The translations under genes and the position numbers were made by a program. The notes under the pieces were generated by a model. That model saw only the letters and a program-made list of their open reading frames with translations. It was not told the DNA's origin and did no database searches. Below, piece by piece: positions 6,514 to 14,852 of a stretch of 64,000 nt of DNA (the first letter of the stretch is position 1; each line of letters opens with the position of its first letter). The DNA is taken from NCBI RefSeq assembly GCF_003675385.1, contig NZ_RCWZ01000004.1, forward strand, positions 124,001-188,000, written 5' to 3'. This DNA comes from Mucilaginibacter kameinonensis (GTDB lineage Bacteria; Bacteroidota; Bacteroidia; Sphingobacteriales; Sphingobacteriaceae).

Positions 6514-7785
6514 GTGCTTAAAGCTATCAAAAGTATCAAGTTGAAATCCTAATCTCTTCCAATATACTTGTGTATCTTGAAATGATTCGTGGCGACACTG
6601 AGATTGCACAAATTGAAGCAATTCCGTTGATGAATAGTTATCCTTCTGGTCTTGAATAAAGTGAGTTACACCCGTATGTTTCATACAGTATAAGGTTAAA
6701 TTTTCCCTGTCAAACTTGCCGGGATGTTCTTTGGCTAATTCTTGCACACAGGTGGTAAAATCTTCGTACCAACCTTTTCCGATTTCAAACTGAGAAGGCC
6801 GTTTTCCTTTACCAAACATCAACCAGTTAGGTTTATGCTCATATTTATCAAGGTATTCGGTTAAAGCTTCGTGTAGAGGTAAAAACATCATTACATACCT
6901 GTCTAAGCCATCTTTTTGTGTTTTGGCAATATCAGCCTCAACCCTGATTTTTCTGTTGGTCATATCAAACGCTTCAACCCTCAAACGGGTTGCTTCGCTA
7001 CTCCTGATGAACGAATGATAAATGAGTTTAGACATAACATAAAGGAGGTAATTATTTTCTTTTAGATAGTCCCAAAGAATTACTAATTCCTCTTTAGTGA
7101 AAATTCCAAATCGTTGGGTTTTATCTTTCTTTTTTGATTTCACTAATAATACCGGATTGACAGTAATAATTTCTTCGTCTAAAAGCAATGAGAAAAAAGA
7201 ACCCAGATAAGACCTCTTGTTATTAAACGTGTTATTACTCCACTTCAAATCAGGGTCTTTGTGTAACCAATAAGAATTCATAAAGTCTTGAAGATGGGAT
7301 TTATTGATTTCACGAATATCTTTTAAAAGCTTATTAGTTTCCAGATATGGCCTGAACTGGTTTCTAAGAAACATCTTGATAGTTTGTGCGCTCTGTTTCT
7401 TTTTGGCTACAGGGTTGATGTACCCTTTATGTTGAAGGTAGAGATTAAGGCAGGTATCAAAATGATGTTTATCTGTTTTCTTGGCTTCCGATTCTTTGGC
7501 AACTTTGATTTTGGTTTCAACGTGTTGTTTTACACTTTGAATATTTCGTCTATCAACACCTTCTTTCAGGTCTTCGTGAATCGCAACTTCCAGAGCAATG
7601 AATTTTTTCTCCCTTGCTTTCAAATCAGAAATTGTGTTAAGGGACATATTGTAATAAAGTCTACCATACTCTTTCAAGTAAGTAAACTTTGACTCCCCTT
7701 CGTACTTGATTGCGTACCGTACACACCACTTTTTGTTGGCGGGGTCTTTGTAAATTTTGGGTTCTTTAAACGTAAAATTTGCCAT
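6508..7785 (-). CDS. Tyrosine recombinase/integrase of the left element
   Basis: A 425-aa phage-type integrase. An N-terminal arm-binding-like region (1-110) is followed by a core-binding domain (about 120-220) and a catalytic domain. Visible catalytic positions: R in IRSSEATRLR (about 265), the H box MKHTGVTHF (about 374, with K-H-T-G as in many Bacteroidota integrases), RH in CRHESF and the tyrosine in VYWKRLG (about 405). All five look present, so it may be active. It starts 84 bp from the stop of murF-alr, marking the right boundary of the element near or in the 3' end of that gene. The other end of the element is outside the window. Confidence 0.9.
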   Translation of the reverse strand: MANFTFKEPKIYKDPANKKWCVRYAIKYEGESKFTYLKEYGRLYYNMSLNTISDLKAREKKFIALEVAIHEDLKEGVDRRNIQSVKQHVETKIKVAKESEAKKTDKHHFDTCLNLYLQHKGYINPVAKKKQSAQTIKMFLRNQFRPYLETNKLLKDIREINKSHLQDFMNSYWLHKDPDLKWSNNTFNNKRSYLGSFFSLLLDEEIITVNPVLLVKSKKKDKTQRFGIFTKEELVILWDYLKENNYLLYVMSKLIYHSFIRSSEATRLRVEAFDMTNRKIRVEADIAKTQKDGLDRYVMMFLPLHEALTEYLDKYEHKPNWLMFGKGKRPSQFEIGKGWYEDFTTCVQELAKEHPGKFDRENLTLYCMKHTGVTHFIQDQKDNYSSTELLQFVQSQCRHESFQDTQVYWKRLGFQLDTFDSFKHL

Positions 7786-7869
7786 ATGTTTTTTTTACAA
7801 ACATAGGCAAATTACTTGTCCCTTTTGTCCCTTTTTATAAAAAATGTGGCTTATTTAACTCAAAAAGAA

Positions 7870-10332
7870 CTATTCGTAAAAGTACACTCTTTTTACCCTT
7901 TGTGAAATATTGGTTAATATTTCATAGGGAATAGTGCCTATCTGTTTTGCCAGTTCCTCAATCCGCTGGTGCTCATCGAATATGATTACTTCGTCGCCTT
8001 CGTGTACATCCAGTCCGCTTACGTCAAGCATGCACATGTCCATGGTAATGTTGCCTACCGTGGGTACTAACTTACCTTTTACCAGCATTTTGCCAACACC
8101 TTTACCAAAAGCGCGTAGGTAACCATCGGCATAACCAATGCGAATAGTGGCTATTTTACCGTCTTTAGCTAAGCTACCACTACGGCTATAGCTGATGGTT
8201 TCCCCTGCCCCGATCTTTTTAACCTGGGCAACGCTTGTTTTTAAACTCGCGATGGGCTGCAAGCCTGCATCAGAGGCCGGCACTGACGAATCAATCCCAT
8301 AAAGGCCTATACCAAGCCTTACCATATCATAATGTGCCGACGGCCAGCGGATAATGCCCGCCGTATTGCAAATATGTTTGATCACCTTGTATCCCAGCGT
8401 ACGTTCTATCTCTTTAAAAGCTTTCTCAAACCGTTTGATCTGTTTTTTTGTAAACTCGTCATGCTCCGGTGCTTCACTTGCCGCCAGGTGTGAAAATACC
8501 GACTGTACCCGGATGTACCGGTTTGCCTCCAGCATGTCGCACAAGGTTTCTATCTCGTAGTTTTCAAAACCAAGGCGGTGCATACCTGTATCTATTTTAA
8601 GGTGTACCGGGTAATTGGAAATACCCTGTGCCGAGGCATAACCCACAAAATCGTCCAGCAAACCGAAACTATAAATTACCGGCTCAAGCTTGTATTCGAT
8701 AAGCTTATCAAATGCTGATGCTTCGGGGTTAAGCACTTTTATGGGCAGGATGATGCCTGCCTGACGCAGGGCCACTCCTTCATCAATATAAGCAACCGCC
8801 AGGTAATCAACCTTATTGTATTGCAGCATATTGGCCACCTCAAACGTACCGCTGCCATAGCTAAAAGCCTTAACCATGGCCATAACCTTTACGCCTGGCT
8901 TAAGCTTTGATTTATAAAAATTAAGATTGTTGAGTAAGGAGTTCAGGTTAATTTCCATTACCGTTTCGTGCGCCTTTTGGGCTAAAGCGCGACTTACCTG
9001 CTCAAACTCAAAACTGCGCGAACCTTTGATCAGGATGGTTTCTTCTTTAAAACTAAGCGCTTTTAATTGCTGAAGCAGCGTGGTGGTATCGGCAAAAAAA
9101 TGCTGCTCAACAACATCAAAATATTGCTGATGGTTAAGCAATGCTTCACCTACGCCAACAAACTTATCTATCTTTTTAGCCCTGATCAATTCGGCCACCT
9201 GCTTGTACAGTATATCCTGCTGCAGGCCCGACTGGTAAATATCTGATAGGATGAGTGTCTTTTTTTGATGCTGATTTTGCTGTGATAAAAAGTTAAGCGC
9301 TATTTCAAGCGATTGCAGATCTGAATTATAGGAGTCATCAATAACAGAGCAGTTGTTTACCCCATTTTTTAACTCCAACCGCATGCTTACCGGAGCAAGG
9401 CGTTCAATACGCTTATCGGCCTCTACCGGACTGTAACCTAAAGCCAGCATGGTTGCCCAACAGGTAATCGCGTTTTCAACCGATGCCTGATCGATAAACG
9501 GGACAAGGCACTCTATCTCCTTACCCTGGTAGCGGCCACGGAAGTAATAATTTTTAGAGATCACCGTCTCGCTGAAAACATAAAGATCTGCCTCGCGAAA
9601 TTTACGGCTCCAGGTAAAAGTTTCCTGGGCAGCGATATCATTTTCGTAACCGATTAGCTGGTCATAATTATGAATAAGCAGTTTGCTATTCTTAAACAGT
9701 CCCAACTTTTCGAGCAATTTTTGCTTTGGCGATTCAAACCCCTCATCATGTGCCGGGCCCATATGGGTAAGCACCCCTATTTCGGGCTTGATGATGGCTT
9801 CCAGTTTATCCATTTCATTTATGGTAGAAATGCCCGCTTCAAAAATGCCCAGGTCGTTCCGGTCGTTGATTTGCCATACCGATAAGGGCACGCCAATTTG
9901 CGAGTTATAACTTTTAGGGTTACGTACTATATTTTTATCGGCCGAAAGCAGCTGGTAAAGCCATTCCTTAACTATTGTTTTACCATTACTACCAGTAATG
10001 CCAATAACCTGCAGTGTGAACCTGCTCCGATGATATGCGGCCAATGCCTGCAGCGCAACAAGCGGATCGGGTACTATCAAAAAGTTAGCGCCGGGCAGGT
10101 TAAACTCCGGACCATACTCCACCACAAAATTGCGCACACCACCTGCATAGGCCTCGGCAACAAACTCGTGCCCGTTGCGCCTGCCGCTCAGGGCAAAAAA
10201 TAAGCCCTCGGCAGGATTGTTGATCCGGCGGCTATCAGTAAAAAGCGCGCTGATGGTATATTCTTCAACGATGTTACCATCGGCTTTAATGATCTTCTTT
10301 ATAGTGGAGATAGAGTACGTGTTATTGGGCAT
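7870..10332 (-). CDS. murF-alr: Bifunctional MurF ligase / alanine racemase
   Basis: An 820-aa fusion known from Bacteroidota. Residues 1-450 are the MurF part (UDP-MurNAc-tripeptide:D-Ala-D-Ala ligase), with the ATP loop GITGSNGKT near 116 and the GIFEAGIS segment. From about 455 on is the PLP-dependent alanine racemase: the lysine in MVKAFSYGSG near 484 forms the Schiff base, with RLGIGLYGID and ITMDMCMLDV as later family blocks. Together they make D-Ala and use D-Ala-D-Ala in cytoplasmic peptidoglycan precursor synthesis. I could not confirm every MurF metal-site residue, and MurF may be partly degenerate as in other such fusions. Core gene; the mobile element abuts its 3' end. Confidence 0.93.
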   Translation of the reverse strand: MPNNTYSISTIKKIIKADGNIVEEYTISALFTDSRRINNPAEGLFFALSGRRNGHEFVAEAYAGGVRNFVVEYGPEFNLPGANFLIVPDPLVALQALAAYHRSRFTLQVIGITGSNGKTIVKEWLYQLLSADKNIVRNPKSYNSQIGVPLSVWQINDRNDLGIFEAGISTINEMDKLEAIIKPEIGVLTHMGPAHDEGFESPKQKLLEKLGLFKNSKLLIHNYDQLIGYENDIAAQETFTWSRKFREADLYVFSETVISKNYYFRGRYQGKEIECLVPFIDQASVENAITCWATMLALGYSPVEADKRIERLAPVSMRLELKNGVNNCSVIDDSYNSDLQSLEIALNFLSQQNQHQKKTLILSDIYQSGLQQDILYKQVAELIRAKKIDKFVGVGEALLNHQQYFDVVEQHFFADTTTLLQQLKALSFKEETILIKGSRSFEFEQVSRALAQKAHETVMEINLNSLLNNLNFYKSKLKPGVKVMAMVKAFSYGSGTFEVANMLQYNKVDYLAVAYIDEGVALRQAGIILPIKVLNPEASAFDKLIEYKLEPVIYSFGLLDDFVGYASAQGISNYPVHLKIDTGMHRLGFENYEIETLCDMLEANRYIRVQSVFSHLAASEAPEHDEFTKKQIKRFEKAFKEIERTLGYKVIKHICNTAGIIRWPSAHYDMVRLGIGLYGIDSSVPASDAGLQPIASLKTSVAQVKKIGAGETISYSRSGSLAKDGKIATIRIGYADGYLRAFGKGVGKMLVKGKLVPTVGNITMDMCMLDVSGLDVHEGDEVIIFDEHQRIEELAKQIGTIPYEILTNISQRVKRVYFYE

Positions 10333-10392
10333 GCTGCTAATTTGGAGATATTAAAACAAATAGAATAATTTTTAACGAATTTTGATTTTTAA

Positions 10393-10875
10393 ATGGATAA
10401 GCCCAAATCAATTAAAATTACTGACGAGAAAGTTGCCCTTGCCAAAGCCGAGCATTTTTGTGCCTACCAGGAACGTGCCCAGCAGGAAGTTAGGGATAAA
10501 CTTTATGATTGGGGATTATGGCCCGATGCTGTTGAACACATTATAAGTCAGTTAATAGAAGGTAATTTCCTGAATGAGGAACGTTTTGCAAGAATTTATG
10601 CCAAAAGTAAATTCAATCAAAAAGCCTGGGGACGTATTAAGATAAAACAAGGACTTAAGCTGAAGCGGATCCCTGATGTATTGATTAAAAAGGCGCTCCT
10701 GAACATTGACCTTGACGATTATTTGGCCGCGTTAACCCATCTTTTACAAAAAAAAGCAGCCACCCTAACCGAAAAAAATCAGTTAAAGCGCCGCTACAAA
10801 CTCCAACAGTACGCAATGGGCCGCGGATTTGAGGCCGAGCTAATATTAGATATTTTGAAAGACAGCGAGTTATAA
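10393..10875 (+). CDS. recX: Regulatory protein RecX
   Basis: 160 aa, normal length for RecX. The helical repeats characteristic of the family are visible: HFCAYQERAQQEVRDKLYDWG, IISQLIEGNFLNEERFARIYAKSK and WGRIKIKQGLKLKRI. RecX binds RecA filaments and modulates recombinase activity. It is divergent from murF-alr (60-bp gap) and followed by the tRNA promoter; it stands alone, not next to recA. Confidence 0.92.
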   Translation: MDKPKSIKITDEKVALAKAEHFCAYQERAQQEVRDKLYDWGLWPDAVEHIISQLIEGNFLNEERFARIYAKSKFNQKAWGRIKIKQGLKLKRIPDVLIKKALLNIDLDDYLAALTHLLQKKAATLTEKNQLKRRYKLQQYAMGRGFEAELILDILKDSEL

Positions 10876-10903
10876 ACTATTTTCAAAAAAATGAAAATTT
10901 TCC

Positions 10904-10933
10904 TTGCAGACTATTCATTTCTGCCTATATTTG
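10904..10933 (+). promoter_or_regulatory. Promoter of the tRNA pair
   Basis: TTG (10904-10906), a 19-nt spacer and TATATTTG (10926-10933) match the Bacteroidota consensus. The first tRNA starts 65 nt further on. Confidence 0.7.
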
Positions 10934-10998
10934 CACTCCCGCAAACGAGATAAGCAAACGGTAAAACGAAAGCCAACTCCAAACGAGGAAATACCAAC

Positions 10999-11071
<73 letters not shown>

Positions 11072-11076
11072 CAAAG

Positions 11077-11106
11077 CCCTTCTGATTGAAAGAAGGGTTT
11101 TATTTT
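11077..11106 (+). terminator. Hairpin plus T-run after tRNA-Gly
   Basis: CCCTTCT (11077-11083) pairs with AGAAGGG (11091-11097), followed by TTTTATTTTT. It lies between the two tRNA genes, so termination is probably partial or the hairpin serves in processing. Confidence 0.6.
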
Positions 11107-11123
11107 TAAAAGGTTAGACACCT

Positions 11124-11208
11124 GCTCAGATGGTGGAACTGGTAGACACGCAGGACTTAAAATCCTGTTCCCGTAAACGGAGTGCGGGTTCGATTCCCGC
11201 TCTGAGTA
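11124..11208 (+). tRNA. tRNA-Leu (TAA)
   Basis: An 85-nt class II tRNA: acceptor GCTCAGA/TCTGAGT, anticodon stem CAGGA with loop CTTAAAA (anticodon TAA), long variable arm TTCCCGTAAACGGAG, T arm GCGGGTTCGATTCCCGC, discriminator A. Its 3' end is the integration site of the following island: 11190-11215 recurs at 26835-26860. Confidence 0.97.
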
Positions 11209-11215
11209 CAAAAGC
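11190..11215 (+). repeat. attL: tRNA-Leu 3' end direct repeat
   Basis: TCGATTCCCGCTCTGAGTAC plus AAAAGC, the T-arm-to-discriminator end of tRNA-Leu and 7 nt beyond. The same 26 bp with one C-to-T change occurs at 26835-26860 without the rest of the tRNA. This pair delimits a 15.6-kb island. Confidence 0.9.
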
Positions 11216-11231
11216 AGAGTAAAATCGCTTC

Positions 11232-11271
11232 AAAAGCCCTTAAATCAAATGATTTAGGGGCTTTTTCTTTT
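11232..11271 (+). terminator. Rho-independent terminator after tRNA-Leu (island copy)
   Basis: AAAAGCCCTTAAATC (11232-11246) pairs with GATTTAGGGGCTTTT (11251-11265), then T-rich. It was brought by the island and replaces the ancestral terminator, now at 26855-26897. Confidence 0.75.
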
Positions 11272-11452
11272 AAAACCCCTCCAAAAGATTCATTCAACCG
11301 CATGTTTTAGTTGAACGATTCGTTGAACTCGCAAGAGCATTCAAAATCGTTCAACGAAAAGCTAACAACACACTGTATATCAACATGTTCTACAGATGAA
11401 CATCTTGTAAAAAAGGCCATCAAAATCGACATTTGTTTAACTTTTTTATTGA

Positions 11453-11843
11453 ATGATTATGTTGGAAAAAAGCTTCGGGTTAATGTTCTTCATGCGCAAA
11501 CCCAAAAACAGCCCAAATGGTATTTATCCTATCTACCTGAGAATTACAGTCGATGGTAAATCCAGTGAGCTATCTACCAAAAGAAAATGCCACACTTCTA
11601 CCTGGAGTGCAAAGACCGGACGGTCAATCGGTGGCAAAGAAACTACGAGGGAATTAAACTCCTTTCTGGATACGCTTACACAGCAGGTCTACCAGGCAAA
11701 GCGGCGACTGATGGAAGCTGATAAAGAACTTAGCCATCAAAAAGAATATGACAGGTGCCGATGAAGATAAAAAGACAATCATTGAAGTATTCAATAAGCA
11801 TAACCAACAACTCAAAGCACTCGACCAAAACAACATCCTATGA
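11453..11843 (+). pseudogene. Truncated, frameshifted tyrosine integrase
   Basis: Residues from RKPKNSPNGIYPIYLRITVDG onward (in pieces) are the arm-type DNA-binding domain of Bacteroidota tyrosine recombinases, with the usual TSTWSAKTGRSIGG and LNSFLDTLTQQVYQAKR segments. The frame ends at 11764; a second frame from about 11740 continues with GADEDKKTIIEVFNKHNQQL, the expected next segment, and ends at 11843. So there is a frameshift near 11740, and the core-binding and catalytic domains are absent. Its location directly inside attL fits the island's own integrase. The stop overlaps the ATG of the next gene (ATGA). Confidence 0.8.
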
Positions 11844-12262
11844 GCACTACCAGCGAAAAACCAACCCAGATTCATCACGGCCGTAATATTAAACGTTTCA
11901 GGGAAATGCTGGGCATCAAACAAGAACCGTTGGCTTTGGAGTTAGGAGATGACTGGAGCCAAAGACGTGTTTCGTTGTTGGAAGCCAAAGACGCCATAGA
12001 AGATGATATTCTAGTGCAGATAGCCACCATCCTCAAAGTACCGGTTGAAGCGATAAAGAATTTTGATGAGGAAAAAGCAATAAACAATATTCAGAACAAT
12101 TACGATAATTCAGTAATACATGCAGGCCCAGCAATCAACTTTCAATGCACTTTCAATCCTATTGACAAATGGCTTGAAGTTATCGAAGAAAATAAAAAGC
12201 TTTATGAGCGCCTCTTGCAAAGCGAACGTGAAAAAGTAGAAATTTTAAAGAACAAGAGTTAA
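11840..12262 (+). CDS. XRE-family regulator with C-terminal coiled coil
   Basis: 140 aa. Residues 12-70 form the helix-turn-helix domain (GRNIKRFREMLGIKQEPLALEL, then QRRVSLLEAKDAI and LVQIATILKVP). A linker rich in Asn follows (INNIQNNYDNSV), then a C-terminal helix (EENKKLYERLLQSEREKVEIL) likely to dimerise. Related regulators are common next to integrases and mobilisation genes of Bacteroidota. It overlaps the integrase remnant by 4 nt and the next gene by 1 nt. Confidence 0.8.
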   Translation: MSTTSEKPTQIHHGRNIKRFREMLGIKQEPLALELGDDWSQRRVSLLEAKDAIEDDILVQIATILKVPVEAIKNFDEEKAINNIQNNYDNSVIHAGPAINFQCTFNPIDKWLEVIEENKKLYERLLQSEREKVEILKNKS

Positions 12263-12525
12263 TGAATGATCTTGCTGGTGAAAGCAATTACCAGGATAGG
12301 TTATTTGCATTTATCAACGATAAAGAATTTGCTGTTATTGGTCAACGCTTTAAACCTTACTTCGAACTTCATAAGATTGAAGGAATTTTTGATTCGTTTG
12401 ATGTTGTTCAATCCGCTTCCAGCGATATTAATACAGCTAAACTCATTTGGAAAACACAACGAGATTTACCGATTGAACTTAAGAAAGCTGTTATCGACGT
12501 TTACAACAGATATTTCCAGAATTAG
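12262..12525 (+). CDS. Hypothetical protein (87 aa) coupled to the XRE regulator
   Basis: MNDLAGESNYQDRLFAFINDKEF... is an all-helical-looking soluble protein. Its ATG overlaps the stop of the XRE gene (TAATG), so the two are made together. Not recognised; a regulatory partner is possible but unproven. Confidence 0.55.
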   Translation: MNDLAGESNYQDRLFAFINDKEFAVIGQRFKPYFELHKIEGIFDSFDVVQSASSDINTAKLIWKTQRDLPIELKKAVIDVYNRYFQN

Positions 12526-12609
12526 ATTTACCTCTACATCTTAGCCGACTGGCCATATAATCACAAACACACCCAGTCATATCACCGCTTAAACAACCGG
12601 AGCTGTTAG

Positions 12610-12667
12610 CAGGAAAACTGTCAAGGCCCGGCGATAGCCGGTTTATATAGCCTTGACTGTTTTCCTG
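12610..12667. repeat. Long inverted repeat in gene-free mobilisation region
   Basis: CAGGAAAACTGTCAAGGC (12610-12627) pairs with GCCTTGACTGTTTTCCTG (12650-12667), 17 of 18 positions, with the small hairpin CCGGCGATAGCCGG in the loop and AGCT on both flanks. It lies in the 366-bp gap 12526-12891 between the XRE pair and the convergent relaxase-like gene. The rest of the gap is GC-rich and non-coding in appearance. It may be a bidirectional terminator or part of the transfer origin. Confidence 0.55.
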
Positions 12668-12891
12668 CGTAGCTAATTTTGTGACTGCGGTGCTGTGACT
12701 ACCGATATTCGCGGGCGGGGAAGGCAGGTGTTTATGAGGAACGAATACACTCCTGCACGAGCGGCGGCGAGGCTGGCAGCGTAATGAAACCCGGAGCGAA
12801 GCGCGTGGTGTAATGCAGCTGCCTGCCGCAGCCGCATGGCCATTCTTTTCTATGAGAAACAAGAAATATCCATTTATAATAGCACACTGCT

Positions 12892-13866
12892 TCAACGTGA
12901 TATCTGCTGGCTCTGAGATTTTCTCTTTCGCCTTTTCTTTTCCTCTATTTCACTTTCCGGGACAATATTAGCACCTCCCGTATACATCGGTTCCAGCATT
13001 ACTTCCAGGAAGCTCGCAGCTGTCTTACTCGCTGCCGATAGCATATTGGCCGTTGTTGTAAAAAGACCATTAGCAACCCCCTGGGCCAATTCGTTAGCCA
13101 CCGACCTGCTTTCATAATTCTGCGAAGCACCTTCTAACAAAACACCCAGCTGTTCCCGTTGTAATAGTTCTCCGTTCTTCTGCACATTGGCGTATGCCAT
13201 TGTATCTTTAAGCTGCCTGTCAAATTCAAAAAGGCTGTCGAAAAGAGATTCCCCGCTCTGTTTAAATGCTACCCGGTCAAACTGGCCCATCTTTTTGGAA
13301 TGTTCCGCATTCTTTCCCCTCGAAGTATTCATCGGACTAAGCTTGATCTTATTGGTTACATCCTTACGGCTTACAATAACCTGCACATGCATCTGCTCGC
13401 CCTCTTTACGTTCGCCCCGTTGTTTCAGGCCTTGTTTTACTTCCGGGTCGTTATAATTGTAGTAACGGTAGTTTTCCAGCTTGGCAAACCATAACAGGTT
13501 TTCGTTACTATTCACACCATCCCGGTTGAAGTTCCTGGCATAGGCGTCCATCACCCTTACCGCAAAACCTTTCATTTGTTCTTTAACACCTTCCTCGCCA
13601 TACTGTTCTTTTAAAAACCTGATCTCCTTCTGGCTCGGGCTGATATTGACCAAGAAAAATTTAGCATCGTCTTTGCCCAGTTTGGCAACATTATTATCAA
13701 TGCTGCGCATTACTTCATAAGGCTCGATCCTGATCTGCTGTCCGTTAAACCAGTATTCTAGTTCCGGCTTATTGTCTATCCGGTTTTCTTTTTCCAAGTA
13801 ATTTACCAGCCCCGCACTGCTGCCTTTGTTTGCCGCTTCTTTACTATCTGTAATATTGATAAACAT
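12892..13866 (-). CDS. Relaxase-like mobilisation protein (DUF5712-type)
   Basis: 324 aa. The N-terminus (MFINITDSKEAANKGSSAGL, then LVNYLEKE) and the middle (ENLLWFAKLENYRYYNYNDPEV and MHVQVIVSRKD near 180) match the Bacteroidota mobilisation protein family often mislabelled MobB. MHVQV sits where HUH relaxases have their histidine pair; here the second position is Q, so nicking activity is uncertain. The C-terminus (about 240-324) is Ala-rich then strongly basic (EEKKRRKRKSQSQQ). Directly downstream of the BtgA-type gene (39-bp gap); together they would process oriT for transfer by a helper element. Confidence 0.7.
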   Translation of the reverse strand: MFINITDSKEAANKGSSAGLVNYLEKENRIDNKPELEYWFNGQQIRIEPYEVMRSIDNNVAKLGKDDAKFFLVNISPSQKEIRFLKEQYGEEGVKEQMKGFAVRVMDAYARNFNRDGVNSNENLLWFAKLENYRYYNYNDPEVKQGLKQRGERKEGEQMHVQVIVSRKDVTNKIKLSPMNTSRGKNAEHSKKMGQFDRVAFKQSGESLFDSLFEFDRQLKDTMAYANVQKNGELLQREQLGVLLEGASQNYESRSVANELAQGVANGLFTTTANMLSAASKTAASFLEVMLEPMYTGGANIVPESEIEEKKRRKRKSQSQQISR

Positions 13867-13905
13867 AATGCCCCCTACCTCCTGAAAGGAAAGTTAAATA
13901 CATAA

Positions 13906-14463
13906 TTAAAGCAAACCGACCTGCGATCTGGTAACAGCGATCAGTTCATCTTTTTCCCGGCCCGAGGTCATCATCCCAAAAGCATCCCTGGATTTAATAT
14001 AACCATCAAGAATTAACAGGAACTGTTTTTTCAGGTTATCCTTGCTCTTTTGGCTTTTCGAAATCGTTTCCATCAGCGCATCTATGCCGGTTAACTTCTG
14101 CGCCAAAGCATGCTGATTATTCAGCAAGTCCGTATTTGCCTTGAGCACTTGCGTATTGAAACTCTCGATGATCTTGACCTGTGATACAATCATCCTGTCC
14201 ATTTCCGTTTTGATCGGAATGAGCAGCATATTCTCCTGGTTTCGGATAAAACCAATATACTGCTGATGATTTTTCATCAGCGCATTTTTTAACAACTCAT
14301 CATTCAGGTCCAGCGGGTCTTTTTTGCTTTTATAAAAGTAATCGACCATCTGAATAAACACCTGCCGCTTCGTCCTGCCCAGTTTAAGGGCGATCTTTTC
14401 AAACTTCTGATCTACCGCAACCGGGTATCTCACTGATCTTACATTGATATCTTCCATACTCAT
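13906..14463 (-). CDS. BfmA/BtgA-type mobilisation accessory protein
   Basis: 185 aa from the ATG at 14463 (MSMEDINVRSVRYPVAVDQ); a TTG start at 14496 would add 11 residues and is less likely. Residues 10-45 (KFEKIALKLGRTKRQVFIQMVDYFYKS) look like a ribbon-helix-helix/short HTH DNA-binding region, followed by long helices (coiled coil about 80-150). This is the layout of BtgA/BfmA proteins of Bacteroides mobilisable elements, which bind oriT beside the relaxase. Hairpin-rich DNA (14497-14852) lies immediately upstream. Confidence 0.75.
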   Translation of the reverse strand: MSMEDINVRSVRYPVAVDQKFEKIALKLGRTKRQVFIQMVDYFYKSKKDPLDLNDELLKNALMKNHQQYIGFIRNQENMLLIPIKTEMDRMIVSQVKIIESFNTQVLKANTDLLNNQHALAQKLTGIDALMETISKSQKSKDNLKKQFLLILDGYIKSRDAFGMMTSGREKDELIAVTRSQVGLL

Positions 14464-14489
14464 ATTCTCAAACCGACCAAATAGCTGTC

Positions 14490-14852
14490 TATACAACTAT
14501 GCCTTTATTTCTATATGCAGGATACCGCAGAGTATCCTGTTTTCTTTAATTCCATAGGCGGAAACGCCCTAAAGTATCCCCGGAGGATACGTAAAACCCC
14601 CGTAGCGAAGCGTAGGGCAAGCAAAGTAGGGCTCTGCCCAACTTCGGCTTGCTCCCTCCGCTTTCGCGAAGCGACGCCGCTTTTCTTTCTGATTTGCGAA
14701 GCAAATCATTACCGGTGCAGCCTTTGGCTGCACCGGATTTATATATTGTATAGCTAAATATCTGACTATGCCTATATCGGAATAACCAGTTATTCCGATA
14801 TGCGGTTATCCGTATAGCCCAGTATACAGCTATGCCGATATAAAATATCGGG
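14490..14852. other. Hairpin- and repeat-rich gap, candidate oriT
   Basis: About 360 bp without a convincing gene between two mobilisation genes. Visible hairpins: GGATACCGCAGAGTATCC (14521 on), GGCGGAAACGCC, TATCCCCGGAGGATA, GATTTGCGAAGCAAATC, CCGGTGCAGCCTTTGGCTGC ending CACCGG near 14735, and CGGAATAACCAGTTATTCCG near 14780. Three spaced copies of TATACAnCTATGCC-like sequence occur at 14490-14503, 14759-14772 and 14823-14836. This density of short palindromes plus iterated sites is what one expects for a transfer origin or a regulatory hub. The strand and nick site cannot be assigned. Confidence 0.5.

Noticed and set aside
11311..11559. An 82-aa plus-strand frame after tRNA-Leu
   Set aside because: It overlaps the integrase remnant in another frame and has no coding character.
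12491..12895. A 134-aa minus-strand open frame
   Set aside because: It runs through the long inverted repeat and GC-rich gap, has a low-complexity Arg/Ser/Cys-rich product and overlaps both neighbours; it looks non-coding.
12892..13866. Molybdopterin-guanine dinucleotide biosynthesis protein MobB
   Set aside because: A common misnomer for this mobilisation family; no P-loop is present.
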